12,902 nt of DNA from Cyclostephanos tholiformis (Eukaryota; Bacillariophyta; Thalassiosirophyceae; Thalassiosirales; Thalassiosiraceae), in NCBI GenBank assembly GCA_036939975.1, contig JALLPB010000897.1:1-12902 (forward strand), read 5' to 3'. The translations under genes and the position numbers were made by a program. Shown here piece after piece: positions 1-7,700 of this stretch (the first letter of the stretch is position 1; each line of letters opens with the position of its first letter). Under the pieces are notes generated by a model. That model worked only from the letters and a program-made list of their open reading frames with translations, had not been told where the DNA came from and ran no database searches.

Positions 1-351
1 CTGATTTCCAAACTTCTCCACATCACTCACTCACAATGGATTCATTGTAATTTCGCACTCCACAACATGATCTGCGGATATCTCCACAATAAGTCACTCA
101 AAGACATACATGTAGCCATTGATGAGTTGGCAGAGACACCTCCCAAGGATGTCCCTGAGGAAAATAGGTTTCTTCTGGAGATAAACTTTGGAGACCTAAC
201 CAAGTCCCACATCAAAAGCCAACAGTATTGGATAGTTGCCATACAGGTGGCGATCACTGCAGGCCAGTGCTCCCGAGCTGCTGGTCGCCGGGTCTTATGC
301 ATCCAACGCGATGCTCCCTCCTTGGTAGTGGCCTGTTGTTGCCCAACGTGA
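1..351 (+). CDS. 3' end of a repeat-associated protein ORF (partial at the window start)
   Basis: Frame 1 is open from the first base to a TGA at 349-351. The first ~88 codons look coding: a tryptophan- and histidine-containing helix (THSQWIHCNFALHN), a charged helix (DIHVAIDELAE), a PP-x-DVPEENRFLLEIN segment, and an aromatic segment (SQQYWIVAIQVAI). This order (H/W helix, acidic helix, 'PEE.RFLLEI', 'YW..A...A') matches the C-terminus of a protein I remember recurring in many copies in diatom genomes beside transposon sequences. I cannot name its biochemical role. The last ~28 codons are Cys/Pro-rich, overlap a minus-strand pseudogene and probably lie past the original end. The true start is outside the window. 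It may be a dead fragment; no promoter or other supporting signal is visible. Confidence 0.4.
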   Translation: MISKLLHITHSQWIHCNFALHNMICGYLHNKSLKDIHVAIDELAETPPKDVPEENRFLLEINFGDLTKSHIKSQQYWIVAIQVAITAGQCSRAAGRRVLCIQRDAPSLVVACCCPT

Positions 352-1351
352 TATGTCCCCCCAAGGCTTTGAGCCCAAGGGCAAACCATTTACCAATGTC
401 TGCAGCAAGAGTTTCATGTGACATATCCCCCCCCCAGCCATCTGTGCCACCTCCGGTACTCCTCCATGTGGGCATGGGCACATTGTGGTGTCGAGCCATT
501 GCTCGAGCCACTTCCCAAGATACTAGTCCTTGACCTCAGTGATAGCTTTGATTGAAAATGACGCAAGGCTTTCCCCATCCTTGTTCCCTTGGCTTGCCAT
601 GTAGCACCATGATGCCAGGGTTTCCCATGCCTTGGCATATGGCTCGTCATCAACCACTATGCTCAAAACTTTGTGTGGCATCAGGCCCTCCCCTCCTACC
701 TAATCTGGTCTAGTAGCCATAATGGGATGGCGATAAGCAACAGTGCTTGGACTTCTACCTTTGATGTAGCTTCCCCTCCCTCTCCTTTCCATAGAGTGCC
801 GATTCATGAGGCATCATACTTTTAGTGCTTGATGAGTGCTGGGCCATCCTTAAACACCGTTTCCTTCACCCATTGCCATGTCTTGAGCTGTGGTAGCAAG
901 ATCGGTGTGGGCTCTCTTGTTGTTGTTCTGTCTCCCACGAACCCAATGATACATCCCTGGAGGTGTTGCATGGCGGCACTGGTTGCTGCAAATTTCAGAG
1001 ATGAGTGCACCACCATTGCAAAACAGCTCCCCTGCTTGATGAACAGGTAGGCCTTGAAGTCTTGGATGTTCCCCATTATCTCCTTCCATTGGTTTATTTT
1101 TGTTGTATCCTCCCCCACTGACCATGTCATGCAAGGTCCTGAATGATTGTGGCTTTTGTGCCCAGGTCGCCTTTTTTAATGGCTGCCTCCAACCCAGAGT
1201 ATGTCGTTGCCCCTGTGGTGGTGTCCATCATGGTGGCTAAGTCTTGGACCTGTGCCTCCATGCCCCTATTGTCCTGCATCAATAAAGTGATCTCCCTTGG
1301 CAGTGCCAATGTCCCTGGGGTGTCATCAGTTTGATGTGCCCCTCCCCCTTC
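335..1351 (-). pseudogene. degenerate Gag-like/repeat-associated protein gene
   Basis: Read on the minus strand from 1351 downward, coding-like peptide continues with several frame changes. First come a hydrophilic heptad-like stretch (LLMQDNRGMEAQVQDLATMM) and 'TYSGLEAAIKKG', then, after a break near 1130, 'WKEIMGNIQDFKAYLFIKQG' and 'GFVGDRTTTREPTPILLPQ'. Next are 'IGTLWKGEG' and 'EVQALLLIAIPLW', then 'EPYAKAWETLASWC' and 'DIGKWFALGLKALG'. In-frame stops lie at 822-824, 804-806, 696-698 and 523-525. Frame shifts are needed near 1130, near 690 and at the nine-C run 427-435. The segment order (coiled coil, globular block, 'GDRTATREPT..LLP', small C-terminal helices) resembles a multicopy diatom Gag-like or ORF1-like protein known to me only as hypothetical proteins. 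It is clearly inactive here. It converges on the plus-strand fragment at 1-351, so they probably came from separate insertions. Confidence 0.5.
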
Positions 1352-2400
1352 CTAGAGCAAAGTAATTTTTGTTTGCACGTCGGTTTGAGCAGGCCTTGTC
1401 ACCAAGAGGGCGGCGAGTGAGGCTCTGGTGGAGGGGCAGCGACGTGGCATCCTTGCACCCCTTGATGAACGACAACAACAAGATTGCCGGCAGCGGGGGG
1501 GGATGGGCAGAGACGAGCACCACCATCGATGAGATTAGGAATTAGGCAGCAACGATGACAACAGCACAGAGGACAACTAAAACAGGGAGGGGGTCAAGCA
1601 AGTGGATGATGAGGATGATGACAAGGATGCCAATGACAACAAACAATGATGGCATCAAGGTTGGAGGCAATGGGAGTGAAGTCATGGTTGCTGCCTTGAT
1701 GTCACCAAGCATTGTCATTCACTTGTTCAATGCGGGGCAACTACTGCCACCACTGCTGTGATGGACCACAACTGAGCGTTGCCCAGGAAGGCCAAGCCAA
1801 TGATGCAAAGTGAGCACCTTGGCTACAAAGTCAAACCATTTGCGATTAATAAAATAAATATATTTTTTGCTTTAATGAAAGTGATGGTATATCCAATCTC
1901 ATGAGCACCATCCTCCTCCATGGACAATGGGCTGACAATGATGCAACAATGTAACAGATGTCATTTGTCCTTGTCATCATTGTCATGATTATCTGATGAG
2001 ACGTGGTCCAATGTAGGCATGTGACGACTGACAACATCCTCATTGTTGTGCCAAAGCACAGACCTACCACTCAAAACCTCCCAATGAAACTACCCGCCCT
2101 GCCCTGACAATGATGCCATCTTCCTCCCCCCTCCACACTGCACTGTTTGTTTCTTGTTGTGTTGCAATGATTATGAGTAGGGGCATTGTCATTGTCACCC
2201 ATTGATGTGACCCCTTGCCCTTCATGTTGTTTTGGCATGCCGCCCTCCCAGTCCTCCATCCCCGATGACCCCCGGCATCGATGTGTCCTATTTTTTGGAC
2301 ATGGCAATGGCTGCTGTAGTTATTGCCATTGTCGTTTGTTGTCCCCCATTGGATGACCCTCGCGTTTGGCATCACGGCGGGCACCCTCACCCCTCCTCAT
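1352..2400. other. low-complexity stretch without a recognisable gene
   Basis: This stretch is rich in GAT/ATG/CAA trinucleotide drift (about 1590-1680 and 1905-2000) and in C/T runs. Open frames are short, low in complexity and present on both strands. One minus-strand run (about 2080-1960) reads as an Asp/His-rich peptide and ends at a stop; I do not recognise it. No RNA gene or promoter is visible. Confidence 0.4.
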
Positions 2401-2438
2401 CCCCCCTTCCGCCCCCCCCTTCCGCCCCCCTTTGCCCC
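2401..2438 (-). other. G-quadruplex-type motif (four G runs on the minus strand)
   Basis: The plus strand carries C runs of 6, 8, 6 and 4 (2401-2406, 2412-2419, 2425-2430, 2435-2438) separated by 5-, 5- and 4-base spacers; the first two spacers are the same TTCCG. On the minus strand this fits the G3+N1-7 consensus for an intramolecular G-quadruplex. It may equally be a slippage-expanded C tract. Confidence 0.5.
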
Positions 2439-2562
2439 ATTCCGGCATTCTTTGTCATTTTCATCGGCCATCCTCCAGGGGGAGATGATGCCACTCCCTA
2501 CTCCTCCTCCTTCTCCTCTGTGCAACCACTGGTGCCGGGGGGCAGCTATCCAAATATCCCAT

Positions 2563-2890
2563 GGTGGTCCGACCACCAACCCTAAAATAAAACCCGCCCC
2601 CCCCCCCCCGCTAAAAAATCCCTGATAATGGCATTATCGGCAGATTTGGATCCATCTGCACCACCCATTACTAGTCAAGAGTGTGGCACATTGTCTGAGG
2701 ATGCCAGGGGGTGGTCGGCCAGTAATCTGAAACAGGCATACCAAGTTGGTTTTGGGTGGTGGTCCAACCACCCACCCCACTACTCAAAAATCCACCCTGC
2801 ACAACCACCCGAAAAAATCACATCCAATCCTTGCATTACCGGCCAATTTAGACAAAGCCGCACCACCCATTGCACGAATATGGTGTGGCA
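2563..2890 (+). repeat. divergent tandem duplication, ~200-bp period
   Basis: Two related copies start at about 2563 and 2758. Shared landmarks in the same order are GGTGGTCC plus a complementary GACCACC/AACCACC half (2563 and 2758), an A-rich 'AAAAATCC' block, and 'GCACCACCCATT' (2658 and 2860), so the spacing is 195-202 bp. Each copy starts with a hairpin: GGTGGTC-C-GACCACC at 2563-2577, and GGGTGGT..ACCACCC at about 2754-2773. The first copy contains a 13-C run (2597-2609). Divergence is substantial, so the duplication is old. No coding content is recognised. Confidence 0.5.
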
Positions 2891-3114
2891 TGGCCACCAA
2901 TGTGGGGGGGCTGCCATATGATGATGACAACTGGTCGATTGGGGGTGGGTTTGGCTTGTGGCTGGCGACGCCCCAAATCTAACAAATTGCCCCCCCCTGA
3001 ATTTACGTACTTTTGGTGCGCCCGGCATAAGGCCAGATGCTAGACGTGTATCAAAGGCCAGACCTCTGAGTCAGGACCAACAAAATGCTGAGCTGGCAGT
3101 TCGCCACCTCAGTG

Positions 3115-3150
3115 TCCCAATGCAGGACTGCTGGTCCCAATATTGGACTG
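3115..3150 (+). repeat. two-copy 20-bp-period direct repeat
   Basis: TCCCAATGCAGGACTG (3115-3130) is followed at 20-bp spacing by TCCCAATATTGGACTG (3135-3150); 13 of 16 positions match. This is a short local duplication with no visible function. Confidence 0.5.
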
Positions 3151-3195
3151 TGCATTCCTACGTACATGGCTGGTATCAGACAGACCGCCACCTCA

Positions 3196-3245
3196 GAATT
3201 CCTAGAGGACCTATAGAAGTCTATAGACATCTCTAGAGCGAATTC
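3196..3245. repeat. nested inverted repeat / cruciform
   Basis: The outer arms are GAATTC+CTAGAG (3196-3207) and CTCTAG+AGC+GAATTC (3231-3245), complementary apart from a 3-base bulge. The inner arms are CTATAG (3211-3216) and CTATAG (3221-3226) around AAGT. The whole 50 bases can fold into one bulged stem. It may be the centre or end of a decayed inverted-repeat element. Confidence 0.55.
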
Positions 3246-3735
3246 ACTCTAGATTGTCTCCTAGGTAGTTCATTTCTAATGCTCATAATTTTCATTTAAG
3301 CTAAACTCTACCACCTTCGATCCACAGCCATTTTTGGTAACCTTTTTTTAGACTCAGATTTGCACACTCCTACTTGTCGTGCTGCATCTCTAGTCAGGGA
3401 AAAAGGGCTTAATGCAGTGGCGCATATAGAAAAATTACATTTATGCATATAGAAAATAGTCATTTTTTATGCATATTTGCACGAGTGGGCAAAGAAAACA
3501 CCAATTTATGTAGCATATACTCATATAGGATAGGACACCTTTGCAGGCAAAGGAAAAAACCTTCACAACAATCCTAATTGCATATTCTTATACACTACGG
3601 AGCTAAAGAAATCACAGTCTAAGAACCAGCTAATGTGTGCCATTGTGACAGCTAAATCATGACCTAATGTATGTTGCAATGCCATGGTTGAGGCTCAAAC
3701 CCCCTGTGGAGTGCATTTTGCATCCATATGTTACT
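3246..3735. other. AT-rich intergenic stretch, nothing recognised
   Basis: There is no long coding-like frame, RNA gene or strong repeat. Short A/T runs and isolated ATG codons only. The sequence is distinctly more AT-rich than the DNA before 3100. Confidence 0.4.
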
Positions 3736-4158
3736 TATATATGTTAGTCCCCATATGGGCACGATTTCATTATGCGTACTGGGACTCCCCATATGCAAAT
3801 TCTCTACCAGTCCCTGCCTGTATGCGTACGGGGGCTCCCCGTAAACGTAAAGCGATAGGTCTTGACCTGTCGGGTGAGATGCACTTGAGTCATGAACGGA
3901 AAGGAGTGCGCACCTGGGGAAAGGAGCAGGCTACGCATACGGGGATTGATTGGTCACTAACCGTATGCATAATGATGTATTCGTGCGCATATGGGAAATT
4001 AGGGATTTGACCCCCATATGCGAAAGTATGCATATGGGGATCCCCGTATGCATATGGGGAACACCATACGCATACGGGCAGGGGCTGGTAAGAATTAACA
4101 TATAGAGAGTCCCAGTACGCAAAATGAAATTGTGCCCATATGGGGACTAACATATATA
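3736..4158. mobile_element. foldback/MITE-like element with ~100-bp terminal inverted repeats
   Basis: The left arm (3736 to ~3842) and the reverse complement of the right arm (~4052 to 4158) align end to end at roughly 85% over the outer ~95 bp. They share TATATATGTTAGTCCCCATA at the tip and blocks around TGCGTACTGGGACTC and TACCAG.CCCTGCC. The ends read TA-TGTTAG...CTAACA-TA, compatible with a TA target-site duplication as in Tc1/mariner-type MITEs, although tip decay makes this uncertain. The interior contains more palindromes, e.g. CCCCATATGC (4012-4021) pairing with GCATATGGGG (4030-4039), and many CATATG or CGTATGC words. No transposase is encoded; open frames on both strands are by-products of the inverted repeat. 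A non-autonomous DNA element is the best call; a foldback element is the alternative. Confidence 0.75.
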
Positions 4159-4264
4159 TTATTGTAGTTATCGTAGAATTGTAGTATCTTAGAGTAAAAA
4201 TAAATAATACTTATGAAAATAAAAAATCTTAATTGTAGTATAGTCGCACCATCCAAATTAGTTC

Positions 4265-4331
4265 GGATGGGTGCAAAGCTAATTCTTTCTCACCTGAAAA
4301 TGTGAGAAATAATGATGCTTTGCACCCATCC
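4265..4331. repeat. perfect 15-bp stem-loop with nested inner stem (hairpin family copy 1)
   Basis: GGATGGGTGCAAAGC (4265-4279) pairs perfectly with GCTTTGCACCCATCC (4317-4331). Inside, ATTCTTTCTCAC (4282-4293) pairs with GTGAGAAATAAT (4302-4313) with one mismatch, giving a long rod with an 8-base loop. A further GCACCATCC at 4246-4254 could pair alternatively with the left arm. The right arm is shared with the stem-loop at 6169-6235. Confidence 0.75.
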
Positions 4332-4614
4332 AAAAAAAACAACTGAAAAAAATTCAAACACTAGACATATGTAGGAACCGATAAGATATATTTGTTGCCG
4401 CCTCCTCTACATAGTTAAGACTTAGTATGAAATTTGATCTTACGACTTAGTTAAGCCGACTATTATTTAGAAGAAGACCATTAGTATCACCTTGGAAAAC
4501 ATGTAAAAATGAGCTAACCTAAGGCTCTGAGAATACATTTATTTCATGCCTCTCAAATATCACCTTGCTGTCTGTTTCTGATGTTCCAAAAGTAAAAGTG
4601 TTGAAACTGATTTG
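4332..4614. other. AT-rich stretch, nothing recognised
   Basis: No coding-like frame longer than a few dozen codons, no RNA gene and no strong repeat was seen. An A8 run follows the hairpin. Confidence 0.4.
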
Positions 4615-4658
4615 AAAGTGTTACCAAAGTGTTCTCAAAGTGTTCAGAAAGTGCCAAG
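4615..4658 (+). repeat. 11-bp tandem repeat, four units
   Basis: AAAGTGTTACC, AAAGTGTTCTC, AAAGTGTTCAG and AAAGTGCCAAG follow each other without gaps. A related AAAGTGTT also occurs just upstream (about 4595). A decayed minisatellite. Confidence 0.75.
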
Positions 4659-4676
4659 TCAATTGTTATGTTGTCT

Positions 4677-4850
4677 GTAGTAACAAAGTGGTGGAATACT
4701 AGCTAAGCGATCAAGCCCCTGTAATATCCTGAGGGACAAGCTCTCATGTGAGTTGTTGTCCCTGTTCAACAGCCCGTAGTAACAAAGTGGTGGAATAGTA
4801 ACAACGAGATCAAGCCCCTGTGAGGGACAAGCTCTCATATGTTCAACAGC
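4677..4850 (+). repeat. tandem segmental duplication (97 bp and 75 bp copies)
   Basis: Copy 1 (4677-4773) and copy 2 (4776-4850) both begin GTAGTAACAAAGTGGTGGAA and share GATCAAGCCCCTGT, GAGGGACAAGCTCTCAT and a GTTCAACAGC end. Copy 1 has about 22 extra bases in two places. They are adjacent, separated by CC, so this is a local duplication followed by indels. Confidence 0.8.
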
Positions 4851-5184
4851 TGCATTTTTGGTGGTATCTTAGAATCTTCTCCTTGTGCATGATATTTTGG
4901 CCCAGTCTCCCTTTCGAGGGTTATTACTTGCTTGAGGTCATTAATCACACCCTCCTTAAGTTGTACCAGATGCATGTAGAAGGCTGTGGAAGACATGGCA
5001 GAAGTCCCACCAAATTTCTCTCTTCCTCCTCCTACATTCCAATGTGGCTGCAACCAATTACAGTCCTAATGGCATCAAGAAAGGAATCATTAGTACCTTT
5101 TGTAGATTTGCTGTCAGTGAGTTTGCAAGAAGTACCCACACTCCTTGCCAGAAGTACTCAAACCAAAAAAAGTTTGCCAGAAGT

Positions 5185-5358
5185 ACTCATGCCAATATTT
5201 ATTCCTAGAACATTGAATTTGCCAGGCAGAGGTACTCATGCCAAAGAATGCCAGTTACAAAAAAGCATTTGCTTGCCTCTATCTATGGGTATATCAAATA
5301 CTCATGCCAATATTATTTATTCCTGCTATGTTGAATTTACCAGTGGTACTCATGCCAA
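5185..5358 (+). repeat. ~60-bp direct repeat at 115-bp spacing
   Basis: Copy 1 (5185-5244) and copy 2 (5300-5358) both start ACTCATGCCAATATT, continue through an ATTCCT..ttGAATTT.CCAG core and end with GGTACTCATGCCAA. Shorter relatives of 'GCCAGAAGTACTCA' occur at about 5150, 5175 and 5365. The repeated words make this a small degenerate cluster. The longest open frame in this AT-rich part (4820-5362) runs through these repeats and is not credible as a gene. Confidence 0.7.
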
Positions 5359-6168
5359 CTAAATTGCCAGAAGTACCATACTCATTATGATTATTTCAGT
5401 TGATTTCTTTTGATGTCAAAATTAATTTCTAAGTCATCACACCTCAACCTTGACATTTGTTTAATATCTAAGTCATCTTAGGTATGATGCAGGCCAATGC
5501 GGGACAAAAACTTGTAATTTGTAACTTGTTACCTTTTTTCATTGACCAGTTCTTTTTCTTTCACGCTAGTACTTTTCACGTAAATAATACTTACTAGAAA
5601 TCAATTCTTCAAATGATGTTATTGTGCTAGTTTAACCTTCCTAACAAAATATTTAGTCATTTTAATTAAGTATTTCCTATCAGATTGATATGTCACACCC
5701 CTATTGTAGTTCGGGGCCTTGACATAAGCTCGAGCCCTTGTTTTGCAAGTTGATTATGATGGAAAATCTTAAAAAAAACAGTGTATACAACATGACCAAT
5801 TGCTACTATCAGCCACAATACTTGCCCAATGGTGGCAATCAGTGGCATCCTAGATAGCCTTGAACCTCAGGCAATGTGTCCAGTATCATACTGGGGTCGC
5901 ACTGCCAAGGCCATCAACATGGACAGCAAAGTTAGTGTATGATTTGTCCTTGTTTTTTTATTGCAACCCCAGCAGCCACCAGTGTGATACATGTATTAGA
6001 AGGTGATAATAATGATTTTTTGAAAAGTAATAGTTGGGCTTGAACAAGTCATATGATCACATTTCATATTAATTCCTAGCTATGTAGAACATGCAGCATC
6101 AAACTATCATACCATTTCCCACATTCGTGTAGAATTTGAATCCTATCACAGTTTCTTTTTCTGTTTCT
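5359..6168. other. AT-rich stretch with one exon-like segment (5796-5930)
   Basis: Most of this stretch shows nothing. One frame, 5796-5930, is open for 45 codons and reads in part VAISGILDSLEPQAMCPVSY and WGRTAKAINMDSK. It is immediately followed by GTTAGT, a possible 5' splice site, and would reach a stop four codons later. An AG lies upstream at 5811-5812. I do not recognise the peptide, and no partner exon in matching phase was found, so this may be chance. Confidence 0.2.
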
Positions 6169-6235
6169 GATGGGTGTGAAGCATTTTTGTTTTTCACAAG
6201 TTTCATGCAAGAGACAAAAATGCTTTGCACCCATC
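6169..6235. repeat. 22-bp-arm stem-loop (hairpin family copy 2)
   Basis: The left arm 6169-6190 pairs with the right arm 6214-6235 at 20 of 22 positions; the two exceptions would be G-U pairs in RNA. The loop is 23 bases. The right arm plus flank, ATGCTTTGCACCCATCCAAA (6220-6239), is identical to 4315-4334 in the other hairpin, so both belong to one dispersed family. Overall length (67 bases) and arm length suit either a very short MITE relic or a transcribed hairpin; sequence alone cannot decide. Confidence 0.75.
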
Positions 6236-6395
6236 CAAAGCCATCCAGTCTGTTTTGTATGGGTTCAACTAAAAAGTACTATTATGTTTTTTTCTTAACA
6301 GCTTAACTGGTAATGGGGCTCATGAGTGCCAACTTTCTACAGTAGAGTAGCTTAGTAGTACCATAGTTTTTTGCCATAAAAATTTCTGATCACAG

Positions 6396-6616
6396 ACTTA
6401 GATAGGGTGTTGAATGCCCAAGAACCTCTCAGCTTGTGCAAAATATATTCCAATTTTTACAAAGGTCATTGCATCAATGATGTACAAGGAGCTTTGTCAT
6501 GCATTTTTTGTACTAGGTAAAAAAATGTCAAGTTGTGCATTGTATTGTAGGATTAATTTTGGCATGCTAAGTTTCTTTTCATAGAACTTATCCTACTATT
6601 CCTACATACCAATCAG
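6396..6616 (+). other. two exon-like segments in compatible phase
   Basis: Segment 6396-6516 is preceded by CACAG and followed by GTAAAA. It is open in one frame (includes LDRVLNAQEPLSLCKIYSNF). Segment 6585-6616 is preceded by a T-rich tract and ATAG and followed by GTACAT. It is open in the phase that continues the first (R-TYPTIPTYQS). The implied intron (6517-6584) is 68 bases. The splice words are common in AT-rich DNA and the peptide is not recognised. A decayed host or transposon gene is possible; chance is a real alternative. Confidence 0.22.
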
Positions 6617-6673
6617 GTACATACCTAACAACAAGTAAAAAGTTTTTTTTAGGACAAGAAACCAGCTTGCCAG

Positions 6674-7366
6674 TTAACAGCTTAACAGCTATGGAGGTTT
6701 AGGCAAGAACAAAAAACTCCAACTATGTAGCTTTTTCGTGTAGGAATCAGTACAAAATGGATAAAAAACACAAACACAACCACACAACAACAACCATCCC
6801 CACTATGGCCATGGCAAGCTTTCACCCCCTCCAGCAATGTGGATATTGTATTTACGGGCAAGGGTGTGGTTGAAGCAATTTAATTAAATCACATAGCTTA
6901 AGTAGTAAGTAATTATATTTTAACTTCATTATTTTATGCGGTGTACTAAAATGTAAGTAACTCAATGGCAATTTTGACAACCATGCCACCAAGGGGATAG
7001 AGTGCAAAGCACATCGATTGATGGAGTGTATTGGTGGCTTTGTGCAAAGTCCCTAAATGCTGCCACCAGACAAGTGCTTGCACCATATTGCCCACAAAAT
7101 ACAACTAGTAGGTTTTAGCTAGTATTTATTGTACTTTTTGCTTGTTATTTTCATGGGTTTTATAACATGAAATTGACTCTCTACTCAGCTCATTGATGCA
7201 ACAAGCTTTGTGGAAAAGTGGATTGAGAGAGTTGTAGCTGACAAGCTCAGGTAATTTTTGATGTATTCAGATTTCTGAGTGGACAAAAATTGGCAAAGAT
7301 ATTAATGTTTTACAAGCCTGAAAAAAAGTGGTCACAGATATGTGACCATAGCTGTTAAGCTGTTAA
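6674..7366. mobile_element. 693-bp segment bounded by perfect 21-bp inverted repeats (possible DNA transposon relic)
   Basis: The 21 bases 6674-6694 (TTAACAGCTTAACAG+CTATGG) are exactly reverse-complementary to 7346-7366. If the outer TTAA on each side is a target duplication, the inverted repeat proper is 17 bp starting CAGCTTAAC. TTAA targets are typical of piggyBac-type elements, but piggyBac ends normally start with C-rich CCY, so the superfamily is uncertain. A partial copy of the same word is at 6295-6310. No transposase is visible inside; only short open pieces occur (about 6985-7110 and 7189-7250). The repeat is built from an 8-base unit, so independent origin of the two ends by local slippage is a weaker alternative. 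Confidence 0.5.
7189..7250 (+). other. exon-like segment LIDATSFVEKWIERVVADKL
   Basis: It is preceded by CTCTACTCAG and followed by GTAATT, both good splice-site matches. It is open in the frame that encodes a charged amphipathic peptide. It lies inside the 6674-7366 inverted-repeat segment. No phase-matched neighbour could be connected with confidence, and the peptide is not recognised. Confidence 0.25.
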
Positions 7367-7375
7367 TCTGTTAAG
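7329..7375. repeat. 8-bp stem-loop plus 8-bp tandem repeat
   Basis: TGGTCACA (7329-7336) pairs with TGTGACCA (7341-7348) around GATA. The overlapping tract 7352-7375 is CTGTTAAG, CTGTTAAT, CTGTTAAG. The first two tandem units form part of the right inverted repeat of the 6674-7366 segment. Confidence 0.65.
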
Positions 7376-7514
7376 TATATTTTTTCCCAAGTAGTTCACT
7401 CTATCTATGATACTCACCTAACTAGTGCAATTACCTTACCTGTAACATGGTGACCATGCCCCCCCCCATGGCCCCATCAGAAATCAAGCCAATACTTGAT
7501 GAGGACTGGGGGAG

Positions 7515-7700
7515 TGTTAGTCTTCACAGTTAGGTACGTACGTACGGAAGCTACATACGATAGCTAAACAAGCTATTTTTAGCAATTTGTGATTTTAAAT
7601 TGCCATGTGGAAGTTTGCAGCAAAAGTTTGTGAGAGCAAATTAAAGCAGATCACTCATAAATAAGTAATCACCTTTATACTACAAACTTCGAGTCTGTCA
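7515..7700 (+). repeat. 5' long terminal repeat (right boundary uncertain)
   Basis: It starts TGTTAGTCTTC; 68 of the first 78 bases match the 3' LTR start at 12825. It contains a GTACGTACGTAC palindromic tract. The right end is not fixed: a CA dinucleotide at 7699-7700 is one candidate and CTAATCA ending at 7748 is another, the latter mirroring the TGTTAG start. No tRNA-iMet-type primer-binding site (TGGTATCAGAG-like) is seen before gag. Confidence 0.75.
7656..7680 (+). promoter_or_regulatory. possible LTR TATA-like element
   Basis: CATAAATAAG (7656-7665) and TTTATAC (7674-7680) lie about 80-100 bases before the gag start, in the part of the LTR where a core promoter would be expected. AT-rich words are common here, so this is only a candidate. 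Confidence 0.2.

Noticed and set aside
1604..1650. GAT/ATG trinucleotide-rich tract as a possible Asp-rich coding repeat
   Set aside because: Not kept in one open frame and no conserved domain on either side.
2232..2625. Proline/serine-rich open frames of 100-117 codons
   Set aside because: Explained by C-rich low-complexity sequence; no domain and overlapping frames on both strands.
3172..3182. TGGTATCAGAC, similar to a copia primer-binding site
   Set aside because: No LTR-like sequence before it and no gag after it; likely chance.
2958..3236. 92-codon open frame with a moderately coding-like composition
   Set aside because: No recognised family, contains a local 20-bp duplication, and ends inside the nested palindrome.
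3684..4153. Open frames on both strands sharing MLVPIW-type starts
   Set aside because: They are the two arms of the same inverted repeat read in opposite directions, not genes.
4820..5362. 180-codon open frame on the plus strand
   Set aside because: It runs through the direct repeats at 5185-5358, has repeat-like peptide words (GTHA.., NTHAN), no recognised domain and no supporting start context.
3738..7522. Same TGTTAGTC start in the foldback element and the copia 5' LTR
   Set aside because: Only eight bases are shared, the following sequence is unrelated, and the foldback element has TA-type flanks; no solo LTR is implied.
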